From: a virus
Length of the DNA stretch: 22,990 bases
Direction: 5' to 3' (one strand)
Virus record (IMG/VR): IMGVR_UViG_3300009161_000248
Location: 1-22,990 of that record
The notes below the pieces were generated by a model. That model did no database searches. It had not been told where the DNA came from and saw only the letters and a list, made by a program, of their open reading frames with translations. Shown here in pieces: positions 13,214 to 20,430 of the stretch. A program made the translations under genes and the position numbers. Positions within the stretch are counted from its first letter, which is position 1; every line of letters starts with the position of its first letter.

Positions 13214-15166
13214 CTACTTCCCGTAACGCGTCTGCACCTTAATCTCCACGCCTAGCGGCAGGCCAGCGGCCCACGCCGGCGGCGCGCACATCACCTCACG
13301 CAGTCGGGCAGCGGTCGCCTCGCCCATACGCTCGGGGCACTCGATCACAATCTCGTCGTGGATATGCAAAACCACACCCTCCAGTTCGCGCAGCGAATGG
13401 CGCAGAATATCGTTTGCCGTGGCCTGCGTGATGTTCTCTACAGCCAGACCGCGCCACAGACGGGCGCGCGGCCATTCCGTTGCGTCGGCGGCAGGTTTCC
13501 ACGACGCCTTGGCGTAGGACACGCCGTCATTTTCTAAGCGGGCGAAGGGGTAGCATAGCACCCGACCGGACGGCAAGCTATACCAAAGATGCTGACCGTC
13601 GTAGAGGTAACAGACGCGCCCGGCGGGGCACTCATGCCCTTTGTTTCGCAGGGCGCGGGTGTAGGCGGCTTCGAGGTCTTGGCCGTGCTTCATGGCCCAT
13701 TGGTTAGCCCGGCGCCAGGTCGAAATAGCGCGGGCGATCTCGCCCTCGGTCATCCGCACGCCGTAAACGCGGCCAAAGGTTTCAAAGCTGCCCGGGCCAC
13801 CTAAGAAGCCTAGCGCCAGTTCTTGCACCTTGCCGACTTGGCGCTGCATGTCGGTCACGTCGTCGTAAGTCACGCCGAAGGTTGTCGTCGCGTTGACCTT
13901 ATATGGGTCAAGCCCAGACCGGAACACATTGAGCTTGGCCTCACCAGCGGGGCAGTTCGACAGCCACGGATTGACGCGGCCTTCAATCGCCGACCAGTCG
14001 GCCACCACCAGCACATTGCCGGCGGCGGGCATGAGCGCGGGGCGAAGCATCCCCTTTAGAACGTCGGTCACGCGCCGGCCATATAATGGCACAATTTGAT
14101 GCCCGCGCACCATTGCCTGCCGCACGGCGTCGGGTTCCTTCGCGCACTTGCGGGTAAAGTTATGCACCTGGGCGCCATACGACGACGCCCGACCGGTGGC
14201 GCTGCCGCCGGCAAACACGAACGCGCCGCGCACCCGCTGGTCATCCACGTCGGCCAGATCGGCCAACCGCTTGAACTTGGCGACCGAACTAGCCCACAGG
14301 TCATCCGCGCACTGGATTACGTCTGCCACGTCGGGCGGCACCTCGTCGGGGTTTTCTTCGGCCAGCAGCAGCAGGTTGGCGCGCACGGTCTTATCAATCG
14401 AATACTTAACCACGCCGTCGATGTGCAAGGTCATCAGCTTGATGGCCTCGGGGCCAACGCGGGCCTGCACCCAGGCGCGCATCTTGGGCGACCGCACACT
14501 GGTGATGGCGCCGTCGGTCACATCGTGGACGATCTGCTGGATTTCTACCAGTTCGGCCTCGGCGTAGGTCATGGCGGCGCGGCACAGAGGCGCGTCCACC
14601 AGCACGCCCCGGTCGTTAATGCGCTCGTTGACGTGGTAGTCGGCCAGTTCTTCGTCGGACAGGTCACGCATGGCGGTGCTAATCTCCCGCATGGCGCGTA
14701 CATCCTGCTCGCAATAGCGCACCATCTCTGCCATCAGGTCGGGGTCGTTGTTGAAGGTGCCATCGGCGCGGGGAATGCACAGCAGGCGAATAAGCTGCGC
14801 GCCGCGATGGTCTTTCTTCATGGACGCACCGGCAAAGCGGCCTACGTCCTCCAGACTACCCGGCGCGCAGTTGGCGCGGGCTTGCGAAGCGGTGCAGTAG
14901 AACTGCGTCAGCAGCGGCTCGGGGATACCAAACTCGGGGCACAGGACATACCAGAAAATCAGGCGCTCAAACGCGGCGTTGTGGGCGCGGATTTGCGCGT
15001 CGCCAATGTCGGGGAAAGCGTCACCCGGGCGCCACGTCTGCACGTCGCCATCGTCAAACGCGTAGGACATGCACAAGACCTCGGTCGAGGCGTCGCGCGC
15101 ATAGTTGTAAACACCCGCCGCCGGTAGGTTGCACCGACTGCGGGTTTCAAAGTCCAGCCAGATCAC
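13214..15166 (-). CDS. DNA polymerase I-like family A polymerase with 3'-5' exonuclease
   Basis: A 650-aa replicative polymerase. Exonuclease domain: LDFETRS (D5, E7), AHNAAFE at 61-67 and YCEQD (Y151, D155), so proofreading should be active. Polymerase domain: motif A ADWSAIEGR with D390, motif B QRQVGKVQELALGF at 441-454, and motif C LHIHDEIVIE with H603-D604-E605. There is no 5'-3' exonuclease domain, as usual for phage members. The start is GTG at 15166, which overlaps the preceding stop in GTGA; the protein begins MIWLDFETRS, where family members begin. It lies between small genes and the primase-helicase, the standard order of this phage replication module. Confidence 0.95.
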   Translation of the reverse strand: MIWLDFETRSRCNLPAAGVYNYARDASTEVLCMSYAFDDGDVQTWRPGDAFPDIGDAQIRAHNAAFERLIFWYVLCPEFGIPEPLLTQFYCTASQARANCAPGSLEDVGRFAGASMKKDHRGAQLIRLLCIPRADGTFNNDPDLMAEMVRYCEQDVRAMREISTAMRDLSDEELADYHVNERINDRGVLVDAPLCRAAMTYAEAELVEIQQIVHDVTDGAITSVRSPKMRAWVQARVGPEAIKLMTLHIDGVVKYSIDKTVRANLLLLAEENPDEVPPDVADVIQCADDLWASSVAKFKRLADLADVDDQRVRGAFVFAGGSATGRASSYGAQVHNFTRKCAKEPDAVRQAMVRGHQIVPLYGRRVTDVLKGMLRPALMPAAGNVLVVADWSAIEGRVNPWLSNCPAGEAKLNVFRSGLDPYKVNATTTFGVTYDDVTDMQRQVGKVQELALGFLGGPGSFETFGRVYGVRMTEGEIARAISTWRRANQWAMKHGQDLEAAYTRALRNKGHECPAGRVCYLYDGQHLWYSLPSGRVLCYPFARLENDGVSYAKASWKPAADATEWPRARLWRGLAVENITQATANDILRHSLRELEGVVLHIHDEIVIECPERMGEATAARLREVMCAPPAWAAGLPLGVEIKVQTRYGK

Positions 15167-15453
15167 TTTCTAATCTCATGACGAACCATCGTCCACATGG
15201 CGCACGCATCAATTAGCTCGGGCGGCGCGTCAGAGCTAAGATACTTACGCCAAGAACCTTTTGCGTAAAACATACGCATTTTTTCAGGGTTAGCCTTGCA
15301 GTACGCTCTGTGATACGCCGCATTCTTTTCTCGGTTAGCCGCGTTGTATTTCTTTTTGATTGCGCGTATCTTTTCGGGATTATTCTTACGGTATTCTTTT
15401 TGATACCGCTTGTCATACTCCGGGTGTGCTTCCCGCCACGCTTTAGTGCTCAT
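15163..15453 (-). CDS. Lys/Arg-rich 96-aa protein with NPEK repeats
   Basis: The protein is helical and basic, with a repeated unit visible at HPEYDKRYQKEYRKNNPEK, then NREKNAAYHRAYCKANPEK. The C-terminal part APPELIDACAMWTMVRHEIRK resembles the tail of several small phage proteins. The repeated (N/H)PE(K/Y) pattern is also seen at the N-termini of some phage HNH endonucleases, but no HNH core is present. The gene is more AT-rich than its neighbours. It overlaps the polymerase start by 4 bases and the upstream gene by 11, so it is coupled to both. DNA binding is plausible, not shown. Confidence 0.7.
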   Translation of the reverse strand: MSTKAWREAHPEYDKRYQKEYRKNNPEKIRAIKKKYNAANREKNAAYHRAYCKANPEKMRMFYAKGSWRKYLSSDAPPELIDACAMWTMVRHEIRK

Positions 15454-15664
15454 GGCTGGCGTCCGTTATCTGCGGTGCTTGCTCAATTATGCGAGGTGAA
15501 AGGGTATTGAGAAACACCGCCGTTGCCAGTTCCAACTGCTCGGCCTTCAGAAACTTGCCGCTGATGTTCGCCAACTCGCCTGCGGTCTTTAGGTCTACGG
15601 TGCCAGCCTTGACTGCTTCGTATAGCTCGCTCATGTCTTGCTTAATGTCGGTTAGAGTTTTCAT
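15443..15664 (-). CDS. Small helical phage protein, 73 aa
   Basis: It begins MKTLTDIKQDMSELYEAVKA and contains AGELANISGKFLKAEQLELA, a pattern I know from small unassigned phage proteins encoded near replication genes. Predicted all-helical and acidic, without Cys or membrane segments. The ATG is preceded by TAAGG. It lies between the candidate SSB-type gene and the NPEK-repeat gene and overlaps the latter by 11 bases. Function unknown; partner or regulator of replication proteins is possible by context. Confidence 0.75.
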   Translation of the reverse strand: MKTLTDIKQDMSELYEAVKAGTVDLKTAGELANISGKFLKAEQLELATAVFLNTLSPRIIEQAPQITDASHEH

Positions 15665-15756
15665 GGTTTACCTTAGATTAATGTGTGAGTAAAAGCGGGG
15701 GCAGCGGAGGTTCTCACTCCGCATTTCTTTCCGCTAACGGAACCCCCAACCCTTTC

Positions 15757-16428
15757 TTACGCCGCGACCCGACGGCGACGGCCAGCCGGTGCTGCTGCCG
15801 GTTCCGGCGCGGGGGCCGGTGCCGGTGCAGCTAACTTGGCGGCAACGGGGGGCGGTTCATCCCCGTTGATGCTGACCCACTCCAACACCTTGAAGATCGG
15901 GGTGTAGATGCGGCCATACGACTTGTGCTGATAATGCTCCGTGTCCAACTCGACCAGCGGGACGGGCTTGCTCTGGTCGGTGTCCACCTGGCCGGCAATG
16001 GCGACGGCCAACGACTGCACCGCACGCTTACCGCCGACGCTGGTCGTCGTGAACTTCGCTTCCATCCCGGCGTCCTCGCCGTTCAAGCACTTCAGCGACA
16101 TGCCAACCTGCGTTTCCCACCCCTTCTTAGCGCCCGGCGGCGCTGCGTCCAACTCCGGCAGCGGATCGCTGACCGAAGCCATACGCTCACCCAACACCTC
16201 ACCGTCACCCCACGCGATGAAGCCGTGGACAAAGCTAAACGGGTTGATAGCCCACTGCGAACCGTCCTCGATCTCGGTCTGGTCAGCACCGAACACCCAA
16301 TGCCCGGTCTTGTCCATCTTGAGGATGACCATACCGGGCGTGCCAACGTCGGCCTCCAGCTTGCGGAGCGACGTGGAGAGGGAAGCAACAGCGGGGAGTT
16401 TGCCTGCAAACGTGACTATATTTGACAT
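15757..16428 (-). CDS. Candidate ssDNA-binding/annealing-type replication protein, 223 aa
   Basis: The ATG at 16428 (MSNIVTFAGKLPAVASLSTS) is preceded by AGGAGT at an ideal distance; a longer frame upstream overlaps the preceding gene and is rejected. The body is beta-rich (GMVILKMDKTGHWVFGAD, WAINPFSFVHGFIAWGDG, HKSYGRIYTPIFKVLEWVSI), followed by a Pro/Ala linker and a basic end GRRRRVAA. In many phages the slot between the DUF2800 nuclease and the family A polymerase holds DUF2815, an SSB-like protein; this gene sits in that slot though I do not see DUF2815 motifs. An OB-like fold with ssDNA binding is therefore inferred from position and composition. The basic tail differs from the acidic tail of typical SSBs. 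Confidence 0.78.
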   Translation of the reverse strand: MSNIVTFAGKLPAVASLSTSLRKLEADVGTPGMVILKMDKTGHWVFGADQTEIEDGSQWAINPFSFVHGFIAWGDGEVLGERMASVSDPLPELDAAPPGAKKGWETQVGMSLKCLNGEDAGMEAKFTTTSVGGKRAVQSLAVAIAGQVDTDQSKPVPLVELDTEHYQHKSYGRIYTPIFKVLEWVSINGDEPPPVAAKLAAPAPAPAPEPAAAPAGRRRRVAA

Positions 16429-16438
16429 TACTTTACTC

Positions 16439-17563
16439 CTAGATAATTTTAGAGAGCGCCGCAACCATCTGCGACGCGATTTGCAAAACCGCTGGCCTCG
16501 GGTCAGACTCCGGTGCCAACGTATCGCCTGATGACACTGACACCGTCAGTCCTTCAGGCAGATTCTGTTTTTTAGCCTTCAGCAGTTTTTCTGCTTGAGC
16601 CGGAGAAACTATCTCCAACTTCATGGGGTCAACGCCCAACGCGTTCAGCGCGTCTGCCGCCTTGCCCTGGTCGGCCCACTTGCGCGTGCCACGCTTGGCG
16701 ACCAATTTCCAACCGGGTATTTTATAACCCTTTTCAATTTTGGTCTGCACCAGCGCGTTCAGGTCGTCGATCCAGCCTTGCAACAGCACGGCGTTGGCAG
16801 CATACGCGCCTAGCGTGTTGTCGTCGAGGGCGTCCAACTGCACCTTCAGCGCGCGGTCAACCGCACCCGTCATAGCGGGGCAGGTCGGCTTCGCCGCACA
16901 CCACCGGCAATGCTCGCCGACCACAATCGCCGCGTCGGGCATGGTGCTAATCTTGATGGCCTTCTTCAACGACCGCTCAAACTCCTTGATGCGCTTGACA
17001 GTCGTCACCCACCGCTTAACGGCTGGCGGTTGCACGATGATGATCTCAACTTCCTCGGCACCGTCGAACACCCACTGCGTCGCGGGTGTCCTCATTGCCG
17101 CTGCGGAGTAGAACATTCCTTGTTCGTTTTCTTCCGCGCTGACGGCCACACCGTCACCGAATTTCCAGTCAAGCACAACAGCGCGATTGCCCAAACGACC
17201 AAGTAGATCGGCGCTACCAAACACGCCCGGCATATAAGCGCCAAACCCGACCACGGTTTCGACAGCATATTCCATTACTCCTTCGGGGTCGATTGCGTCA
17301 AGCGCCGCCAGCGCGGGCAGAATTTTCTCGTCGAGCAGGTCTTGCGTGAAGGTTTCGTTGGCGTAGGTTGCGCCAAGCAAGGACTCCGGCGTGATGGTGT
17401 CGCTGTCCAGCACAGACGCAATGATGTTGTGCAGCAGGGTGCCTTTGTCGGCGTAAGTGCTACTGGGCTTCGGCGGCATCTTTGCGACCAGCGCCACGCT
17501 GCCGGGGCAATTGATAACGCGCTTCGCGGTGCTGCCACCGGCGATTAGTGAGTGTGAAGTCAT
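16439..17563 (-). CDS. DUF2800 PD-(D/E)XK nuclease (RecB/Cas4-like)
   Basis: A 374-aa protein starting MTSHSLIAGGSTAKR at the ATG 17563, preceded by AAAGGAAAA; the longer upstream frame runs through the promoter and is rejected. Nuclease motifs: GSADL with D119, LDWKFG with D132 and K134, and QGMFYSAAAMR with Q148 and Y152. Four Cys (C19 in INCPGS; C219, C222, C228 in HCRWCAAKPTCPAM) form the iron-sulphur-type staple seen in Cas4, AddB and DUF2800 proteins. The probable role is 5' or 3' end resection of DNA during phage recombination or replication. It is the first gene of the leftward replication block and stands directly behind a consensus promoter. Confidence 0.9.
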   Translation of the reverse strand: MTSHSLIAGGSTAKRVINCPGSVALVAKMPPKPSSTYADKGTLLHNIIASVLDSDTITPESLLGATYANETFTQDLLDEKILPALAALDAIDPEGVMEYAVETVVGFGAYMPGVFGSADLLGRLGNRAVVLDWKFGDGVAVSAEENEQGMFYSAAAMRTPATQWVFDGAEEVEIIIVQPPAVKRWVTTVKRIKEFERSLKKAIKISTMPDAAIVVGEHCRWCAAKPTCPAMTGAVDRALKVQLDALDDNTLGAYAANAVLLQGWIDDLNALVQTKIEKGYKIPGWKLVAKRGTRKWADQGKAADALNALGVDPMKLEIVSPAQAEKLLKAKKQNLPEGLTVSVSSGDTLAPESDPRPAVLQIASQMVAALSKII

Positions 17564-17593
17564 TTTATTTTCCTTTAGTGAAGTGGAGGCCAG

Positions 17594-17623
17594 ATTATAA
17601 GCCAAGTAAAAATTACTTGTCAA
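17594..17623 (-). promoter_or_regulatory. Perfect consensus sigma70 promoter for the replication block
   Basis: On the minus strand TTGACA (17623-17618), an 18-bp spacer and TATAAT (17599-17594), both boxes 6 of 6. Transcription would start near 17587, leaving a leader of about 24 bases before the DUF2800 ATG with its AAAGGAAAA site. Confidence 0.85.
17603..17619. promoter_or_regulatory. Candidate operator palindrome across the divergent promoters
   Basis: CAAGTAA (17603-17609) and TTACTTG (17613-17619) are perfect 7-bp arms around AAA. The site fills the spacer of the minus-strand promoter and touches the -35 boxes of both promoters, so a dimeric protein bound here would block both directions. 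No dedicated repressor gene was recognised in the window. Confidence 0.6.
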
Positions 17624-17646
17624 AGACTTTTTTAGCGTGTTAGGAT
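17617..17646 (+). promoter_or_regulatory. Candidate rightward promoter for the VRR-NUC block
   Basis: TTGTCA (17617-17622, 5 of 6), an 18-bp spacer, TAGGAT (17641-17646, 4 of 6). Its -35 overlaps the -35 of the stronger leftward promoter by five bases on the opposite strand. Expected start near 17653, about 20 bases before the ATG at 17673. Confidence 0.5.
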
Positions 17647-17672
17647 TCGGTCGTATCACAAAGGAAGCCAAC

Positions 17673-17984
17673 ATGCTAGAAAAAGAAATCGAACAGTATT
17701 TTGATTGGGTTGTGCGGGTTAACGGCGGGCAAACCTACAAGTTTCGTTCACCCGCGCAGCGCGGTGTGGCAGATTGCATCGCCTGTTTGCCGAATGGGGC
17801 GACGTGGTTTGTGGAACTGAAAAAGCCCGGCGGTCGGCTATCCAAGCTGCAAGGCTTGTTTGCCGAGGACATGCGCCAATTGGGCCAACGGTATGCTTGC
17901 CTATGGACAAAGGAACAGGTGGATGTATGGATGCTAGACCAGCAAAATACTTTGCACACCCGCCTTACCGCGCCGAGGACTTAG
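17673..17984 (+). CDS. VRR-NUC domain nuclease
   Basis: A 103-aa protein; the ATG at 17673 is preceded by AAAGGAAG, while an upstream GTG in the same frame overlaps the promoter and is rejected. The VRR-NUC fold of the PD-(D/E)XK superfamily is shown by RGVADCIACLPNG (D34), WFVELKKPGGRLSKLQ (E48, K50, Q60) and the following helix. Stand-alone VRR-NUC proteins in phages of this type are structure-selective nucleases, probably acting on replication or recombination intermediates. It is the first gene of the rightward block and overlaps the next gene by 58 bases. Confidence 0.9.
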   Translation: MLEKEIEQYFDWVVRVNGGQTYKFRSPAQRGVADCIACLPNGATWFVELKKPGGRLSKLQGLFAEDMRQLGQRYACLWTKEQVDVWMLDQQNTLHTRLTAPRT

Positions 17985-18130
17985 GCGGCACGATAGGGTG
18001 GTGGGGCGTGATGAACCGTAACGGGGTCAATTGCTTGACCTTTGCAAGTCAACCTGGCGCTGTGGTGACTAACGAAGCCAACGCGATACATATAGCGAAA
18101 GAGTGGAATGAATTACTACAACGAGTTTGA
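17927..18130 (+). CDS. 67-aa protein bridging VRR-NUC and methyltransferase genes
   Basis: Starts at ATG 17927 (MDARPAKYFAHPPYRAEDLG), with AGGTGG close upstream. It contains GGTIGWWGVMNRNGVNCLTF and ends [15 protein letters not shown]. The start lies 58 bases inside the VRR-NUC gene and the end lies 23 bases inside the methyltransferase gene, so it forms an overlapping chain with both. The composition is protein-like (aromatic core, amphipathic C-terminal helix). I recognise the GWWGVMN...N...[14 protein letters not shown] pattern only as a small conserved phage-type protein; no function is assigned. Confidence 0.65.
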   Translation: MDARPAKYFAHPPYRAEDLGGTIGWWGVMNRNGVNCLTFASQPGAVVTNEANAIHIAKEWNELLQRV

Positions 18131-19109
18131 TCCTTACGCCGCACAGTGGCTGTGGAATTTAATTGACGCAGGGCATATCGCCAAGGGCGATGTAGACACA
18201 AGGAGCATCAAGGATGTTAGAGCCAGTGATCTTACCGGATACGTGCAGTGCCATTTCTTCGCCGGCCTTGGTGGCTGGAGCCACGCCCTGCGCCTTGCCG
18301 GATGGCCCGACGACCGACCTGTTTGGACGGGCAGTTGCCCATGCCAACCCTTCAGCGCCGCAGGTACCCAAAAAGGCACCGCTGATGATCGACACCTCTG
18401 GCCTGTCTGGTTCAATCTCATCCGCGAGTGCCGCCCTGGAGTCGTCTTTGGTGAGCAAGTTGAAGCAGCGGTTAAACACGGATGGCTCGATCTTGTTCAA
18501 ACTGACCTGGAAGGAGAAGGTTACGCCTGCGGGGCGGTTGGTCTGCCGGCTGGCGGCGTCGGGGCACCGCACATCCGACAACGACTCTGGTTCGTGGCCG
18601 ACGCCGCAAACAATGGACACCTTGCCGCCGATGGATTACGAGAAACGCTTGAACCATCCGGGCAGGCCGGGGCGCACGGTGTCGGGCAATTTGCGCGAGG
18701 TGGTGACGTTGACCAGTTGGCCGACAGCCAGTGCGAGGGATTGGAAGGATACGACGGGGATGGCGACGACCGGAACGAACCCGGACGGGTCAACGCGCAG
18801 CCGGCTAGATCAGTTGCCCCCCGTAGCGGGGTTAGCCGCTTGGACAACCGCATCAGCAACGGACGGAACGCGCAGCGGGACGATGACTCCGAACATGACC
18901 GGCAGCTCTCTGACACAACAATCAACATTAGTTTCTGGTCTGACTGCGACTGGCTCCCCTGCATCGACGGAAAAGCGCGGCCAGTTGAACCCGGCACATT
19001 CCCGTTGGCTCATGGGGCTACCGCCAGAGTGGGACGCCTGCGCGCCTACGGTAATGCCATCGTCCCGCAAGTCGCGCAAGTCTTTATAGAAGCGTATCTT
19101 GATTCTTAG
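18108..19109 (+). CDS. DNA C5-cytosine methyltransferase
   Basis: A 333-aa enzyme transferring methyl from S-adenosylmethionine to C5 of cytosine in DNA. Motif I FFAGLGGW at residues 50-57 (SAM binding); motif [11 protein letters not shown] at 75-83 with catalytic C79; motif VI appears as FGEQV (E116) where most relatives have ENV; motif [14 protein letters not shown] at 157-166; motifs [21 protein letters not shown] at 309-326. The region between about 167 and 290, where target recognition normally lies, is low-complexity (Gly, Asp, Arg, Asn) and is simultaneously read in another frame (see next entry). The start is ATG 18108 with only a moderate GAGTGG site. The likely role is self-modification against host restriction. 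It overlaps the helicase start by 11 bases. Confidence 0.9.
   Translation: MNYYNEFDPYAAQWLWNLIDAGHIAKGDVDTRSIKDVRASDLTGYVQCHFFAGLGGWSHALRLAGWPDDRPVWTGSCPCQPFSAAGTQKGTADDRHLWPVWFNLIRECRPGVVFGEQVEAAVKHGWLDLVQTDLEGEGYACGAVGLPAGGVGAPHIRQRLWFVADAANNGHLAADGLRETLEPSGQAGAHGVGQFARGGDVDQLADSQCEGLEGYDGDGDDRNEPGRVNAQPARSVAPRSGVSRLDNRISNGRNAQRDDDSEHDRQLSDTTINISFWSDCDWLPCIDGKARPVEPGTFPLAHGATARVGRLRAYGNAIVPQVAQVFIEAYLDS
18214..19089 (+). CDS. Nested 291-aa reading frame inside the cytosine methyltransferase gene
   Basis: This frame lies wholly within the methyltransferase gene, one base ahead of its frame, and stays open for 291 codons. It has a better ribosome site than the outer gene: AAGGAG at 18200-18205, eight bases before the ATG. 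Its protein is not random-looking: [20 protein letters not shown] at 63-82, [20 protein letters not shown] at 93-112, three related units ([10 protein letters not shown] at 127, [13 protein letters not shown] at 168, [11 protein letters not shown] at 209) and the end [20 protein letters not shown] then [10 protein letters not shown]. From memory, proteins with the SWPTP...RDWKD units and the LNPxHSRWLMG...SSRKSRK ending occur in many phages and prophages next to or overlapping cytosine methyltransferases. I therefore treat it as a real dual-coding gene. Function unknown; it is Ser/Thr-rich with a basic C-terminus. Confidence 0.6.
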   Translation: MLEPVILPDTCSAISSPALVAGATPCALPDGPTTDLFGRAVAHANPSAPQVPKKAPLMIDTSGLSGSISSASAALESSLVSKLKQRLNTDGSILFKLTWKEKVTPAGRLVCRLAASGHRTSDNDSGSWPTPQTMDTLPPMDYEKRLNHPGRPGRTVSGNLREVVTLTSWPTASARDWKDTTGMATTGTNPDGSTRSRLDQLPPVAGLAAWTTASATDGTRSGTMTPNMTGSSLTQQSTLVSGLTATGSPASTEKRGQLNPAHSRWLMGLPPEWDACAPTVMPSSRKSRKSL

Positions 19110-20430
19110 ACCTTACCAAGAAATAGCCGCCGACTTCCTTTACGAGTCGGACAGGGCGATGATTCTCGCACCCGTTGGGGCGGGCAAGACCGCGCTGACC
19201 TTGACCGCCATGCGCGACATGCTGGCGGCGGGCGAGGTGCAGCGGTTCTTGGTCGTGGCGCCAAAGCGCGTAGCCGAGTCGGTCTGGCCGACGGAGGCCA
19301 AGCTATGGACACCGGGCCTGTCACTGGCGGTCGCCACCGGCACGCCGGCGCAGCGCGTCAAGGCGCTACACGCTAATGTGCAGATCGTGGTCGCCACCTA
19401 CGACAACCTGCAATGGCTGGCCGAGCAACCGTTGCGCTTCGATGGTGTGGTGTTTGACGAACTGACGCGGCTTAAGAATCCGTCCGGCAAGCGGTTCAAG
19501 GCGCTGCTGAAGGTGCTGGACGCTATCCCGATTCGGTGGGGCTTGACGGGTAGCTTTACCAGCAACGGGCTGGAGGATGTATTCGGCCAGTGCAAGGTGA
19601 TCGACCAGACGCTACTCGGGCGCAGCAAAGGTGCCTTCTTGCAGCAGTATTTTCATTGCATCAACCGGGATTACGGCGATTGGGAGCCGCGCGCCGATGC
19701 GCTGCCGATGGTGATGGAGCGCATTAAGCCGGCTACCTTCGTCTTGGACGCGGGCGAATACAAGGACAAGCTGCCGCCGCTGCACATCGTCGAGATGCGC
19801 TGCACGATGGAGATGTGGGAATACAAGGCCATGAAAAGAGATTTTATGGTGCAGTTCCCCGACGCCCAGGCCGTAGCGGCCAATGCCGGGGTCGTCACCG
19901 GCAAGCTGCAACAGATGAGCAGCGGTTTTGTTTACGACACTTGCACAACGCCAAGCGACCGTCCGGGCAAGTTCACCACCACCAAGTCGGCGGTCTGGTT
20001 TTCTGACCACAAGTTTGAGGCGCTGGCCGATCTGTTGGCCGAGAACCAGCACGCCAACACGATCATCGCCTACCAATACCAAGAGGAACTGGCCGAACTA
20101 CAGCGCCGCTATCCCGGCGCCGTGACGTTGGACGAGCCGGACGCCATCGACCGCTGGAACGCCGGCAAGGTCAAGCTGCTGCTGGTGCATCCGAAGTCTG
20201 CCGGCCACGGCCTGAACCTGCAATTCGGTGGTTGTCACATGGTGTTTCTGTCGCTGCCGTGGTCACTGGAACTGTTTGAGCAGACCTACGGGCGCCTGCA
20301 CCGCAGCGGCCAACGGCACGACGTATGGGTTTACGTCCTGCTGACCGAGGACACTATCGACGAGAAGATTTACGTAACACTGCACGACAAACGCTCTTTA
20401 TCTGACTTAGCAATGGATTCTTTAAAATGA
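19099..20430 (+). CDS. SNF2-type (SF2) DNA helicase/translocase
   Basis: A 443-aa ATPase of the SNF2-like SF2 class found in phage replication modules. Motif I APVGAGKT at 24-31, motif II FDELTRLKN at 119-127 (DELT instead of DEAH), motif III GLTGSF at 148-153, motif V HPKSAGHGLNLQFGG at 364-378 and motif VI QTYGRLHRSGQ at 395-405 with both Arg. The start is TTG at 19099 ([17 protein letters not shown]), chosen because the family begins with the LRPYQ motif near the N-terminus; it overlaps the methyltransferase end by 11 bases. The likely role is ATP-driven remodelling or branch migration during phage recombination and replication. The stop overlaps the next ATG in ATGA. Confidence 0.92.
   Translation: MILRPYQEIAADFLYESDRAMILAPVGAGKTALTLTAMRDMLAAGEVQRFLVVAPKRVAESVWPTEAKLWTPGLSLAVATGTPAQRVKALHANVQIVVATYDNLQWLAEQPLRFDGVVFDELTRLKNPSGKRFKALLKVLDAIPIRWGLTGSFTSNGLEDVFGQCKVIDQTLLGRSKGAFLQQYFHCINRDYGDWEPRADALPMVMERIKPATFVLDAGEYKDKLPPLHIVEMRCTMEMWEYKAMKRDFMVQFPDAQAVAANAGVVTGKLQQMSSGFVYDTCTTPSDRPGKFTTTKSAVWFSDHKFEALADLLAENQHANTIIAYQYQEELAELQRRYPGAVTLDEPDAIDRWNAGKVKLLLVHPKSAGHGLNLQFGGCHMVFLSLPWSLELFEQTYGRLHRSGQRHDVWVYVLLTEDTIDEKIYVTLHDKRSLSDLAMDSLK

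Noticed and set aside
14096-15127. 343-codon plus-strand open frame opposite the DNA polymerase gene
   Set aside because: It is the antisense shadow of a GC-rich exonuclease/polymerase domain with all motifs intact; no recognisable domain and no Shine-Dalgarno.
15680-15756. Possible terminator between the 73-aa gene and the SSB-slot gene
   Set aside because: GCGGAG/CTCCGC can form a 6-bp stem, but there is no T-run on the minus strand and both genes belong to one operon.
18521-18997. 158-codon minus-strand frame within the methyltransferase
   Set aside because: Ser/Pro/Arg-rich shadow without a ribosome site; unlike the nested plus-strand frame it shows no family-like motifs.
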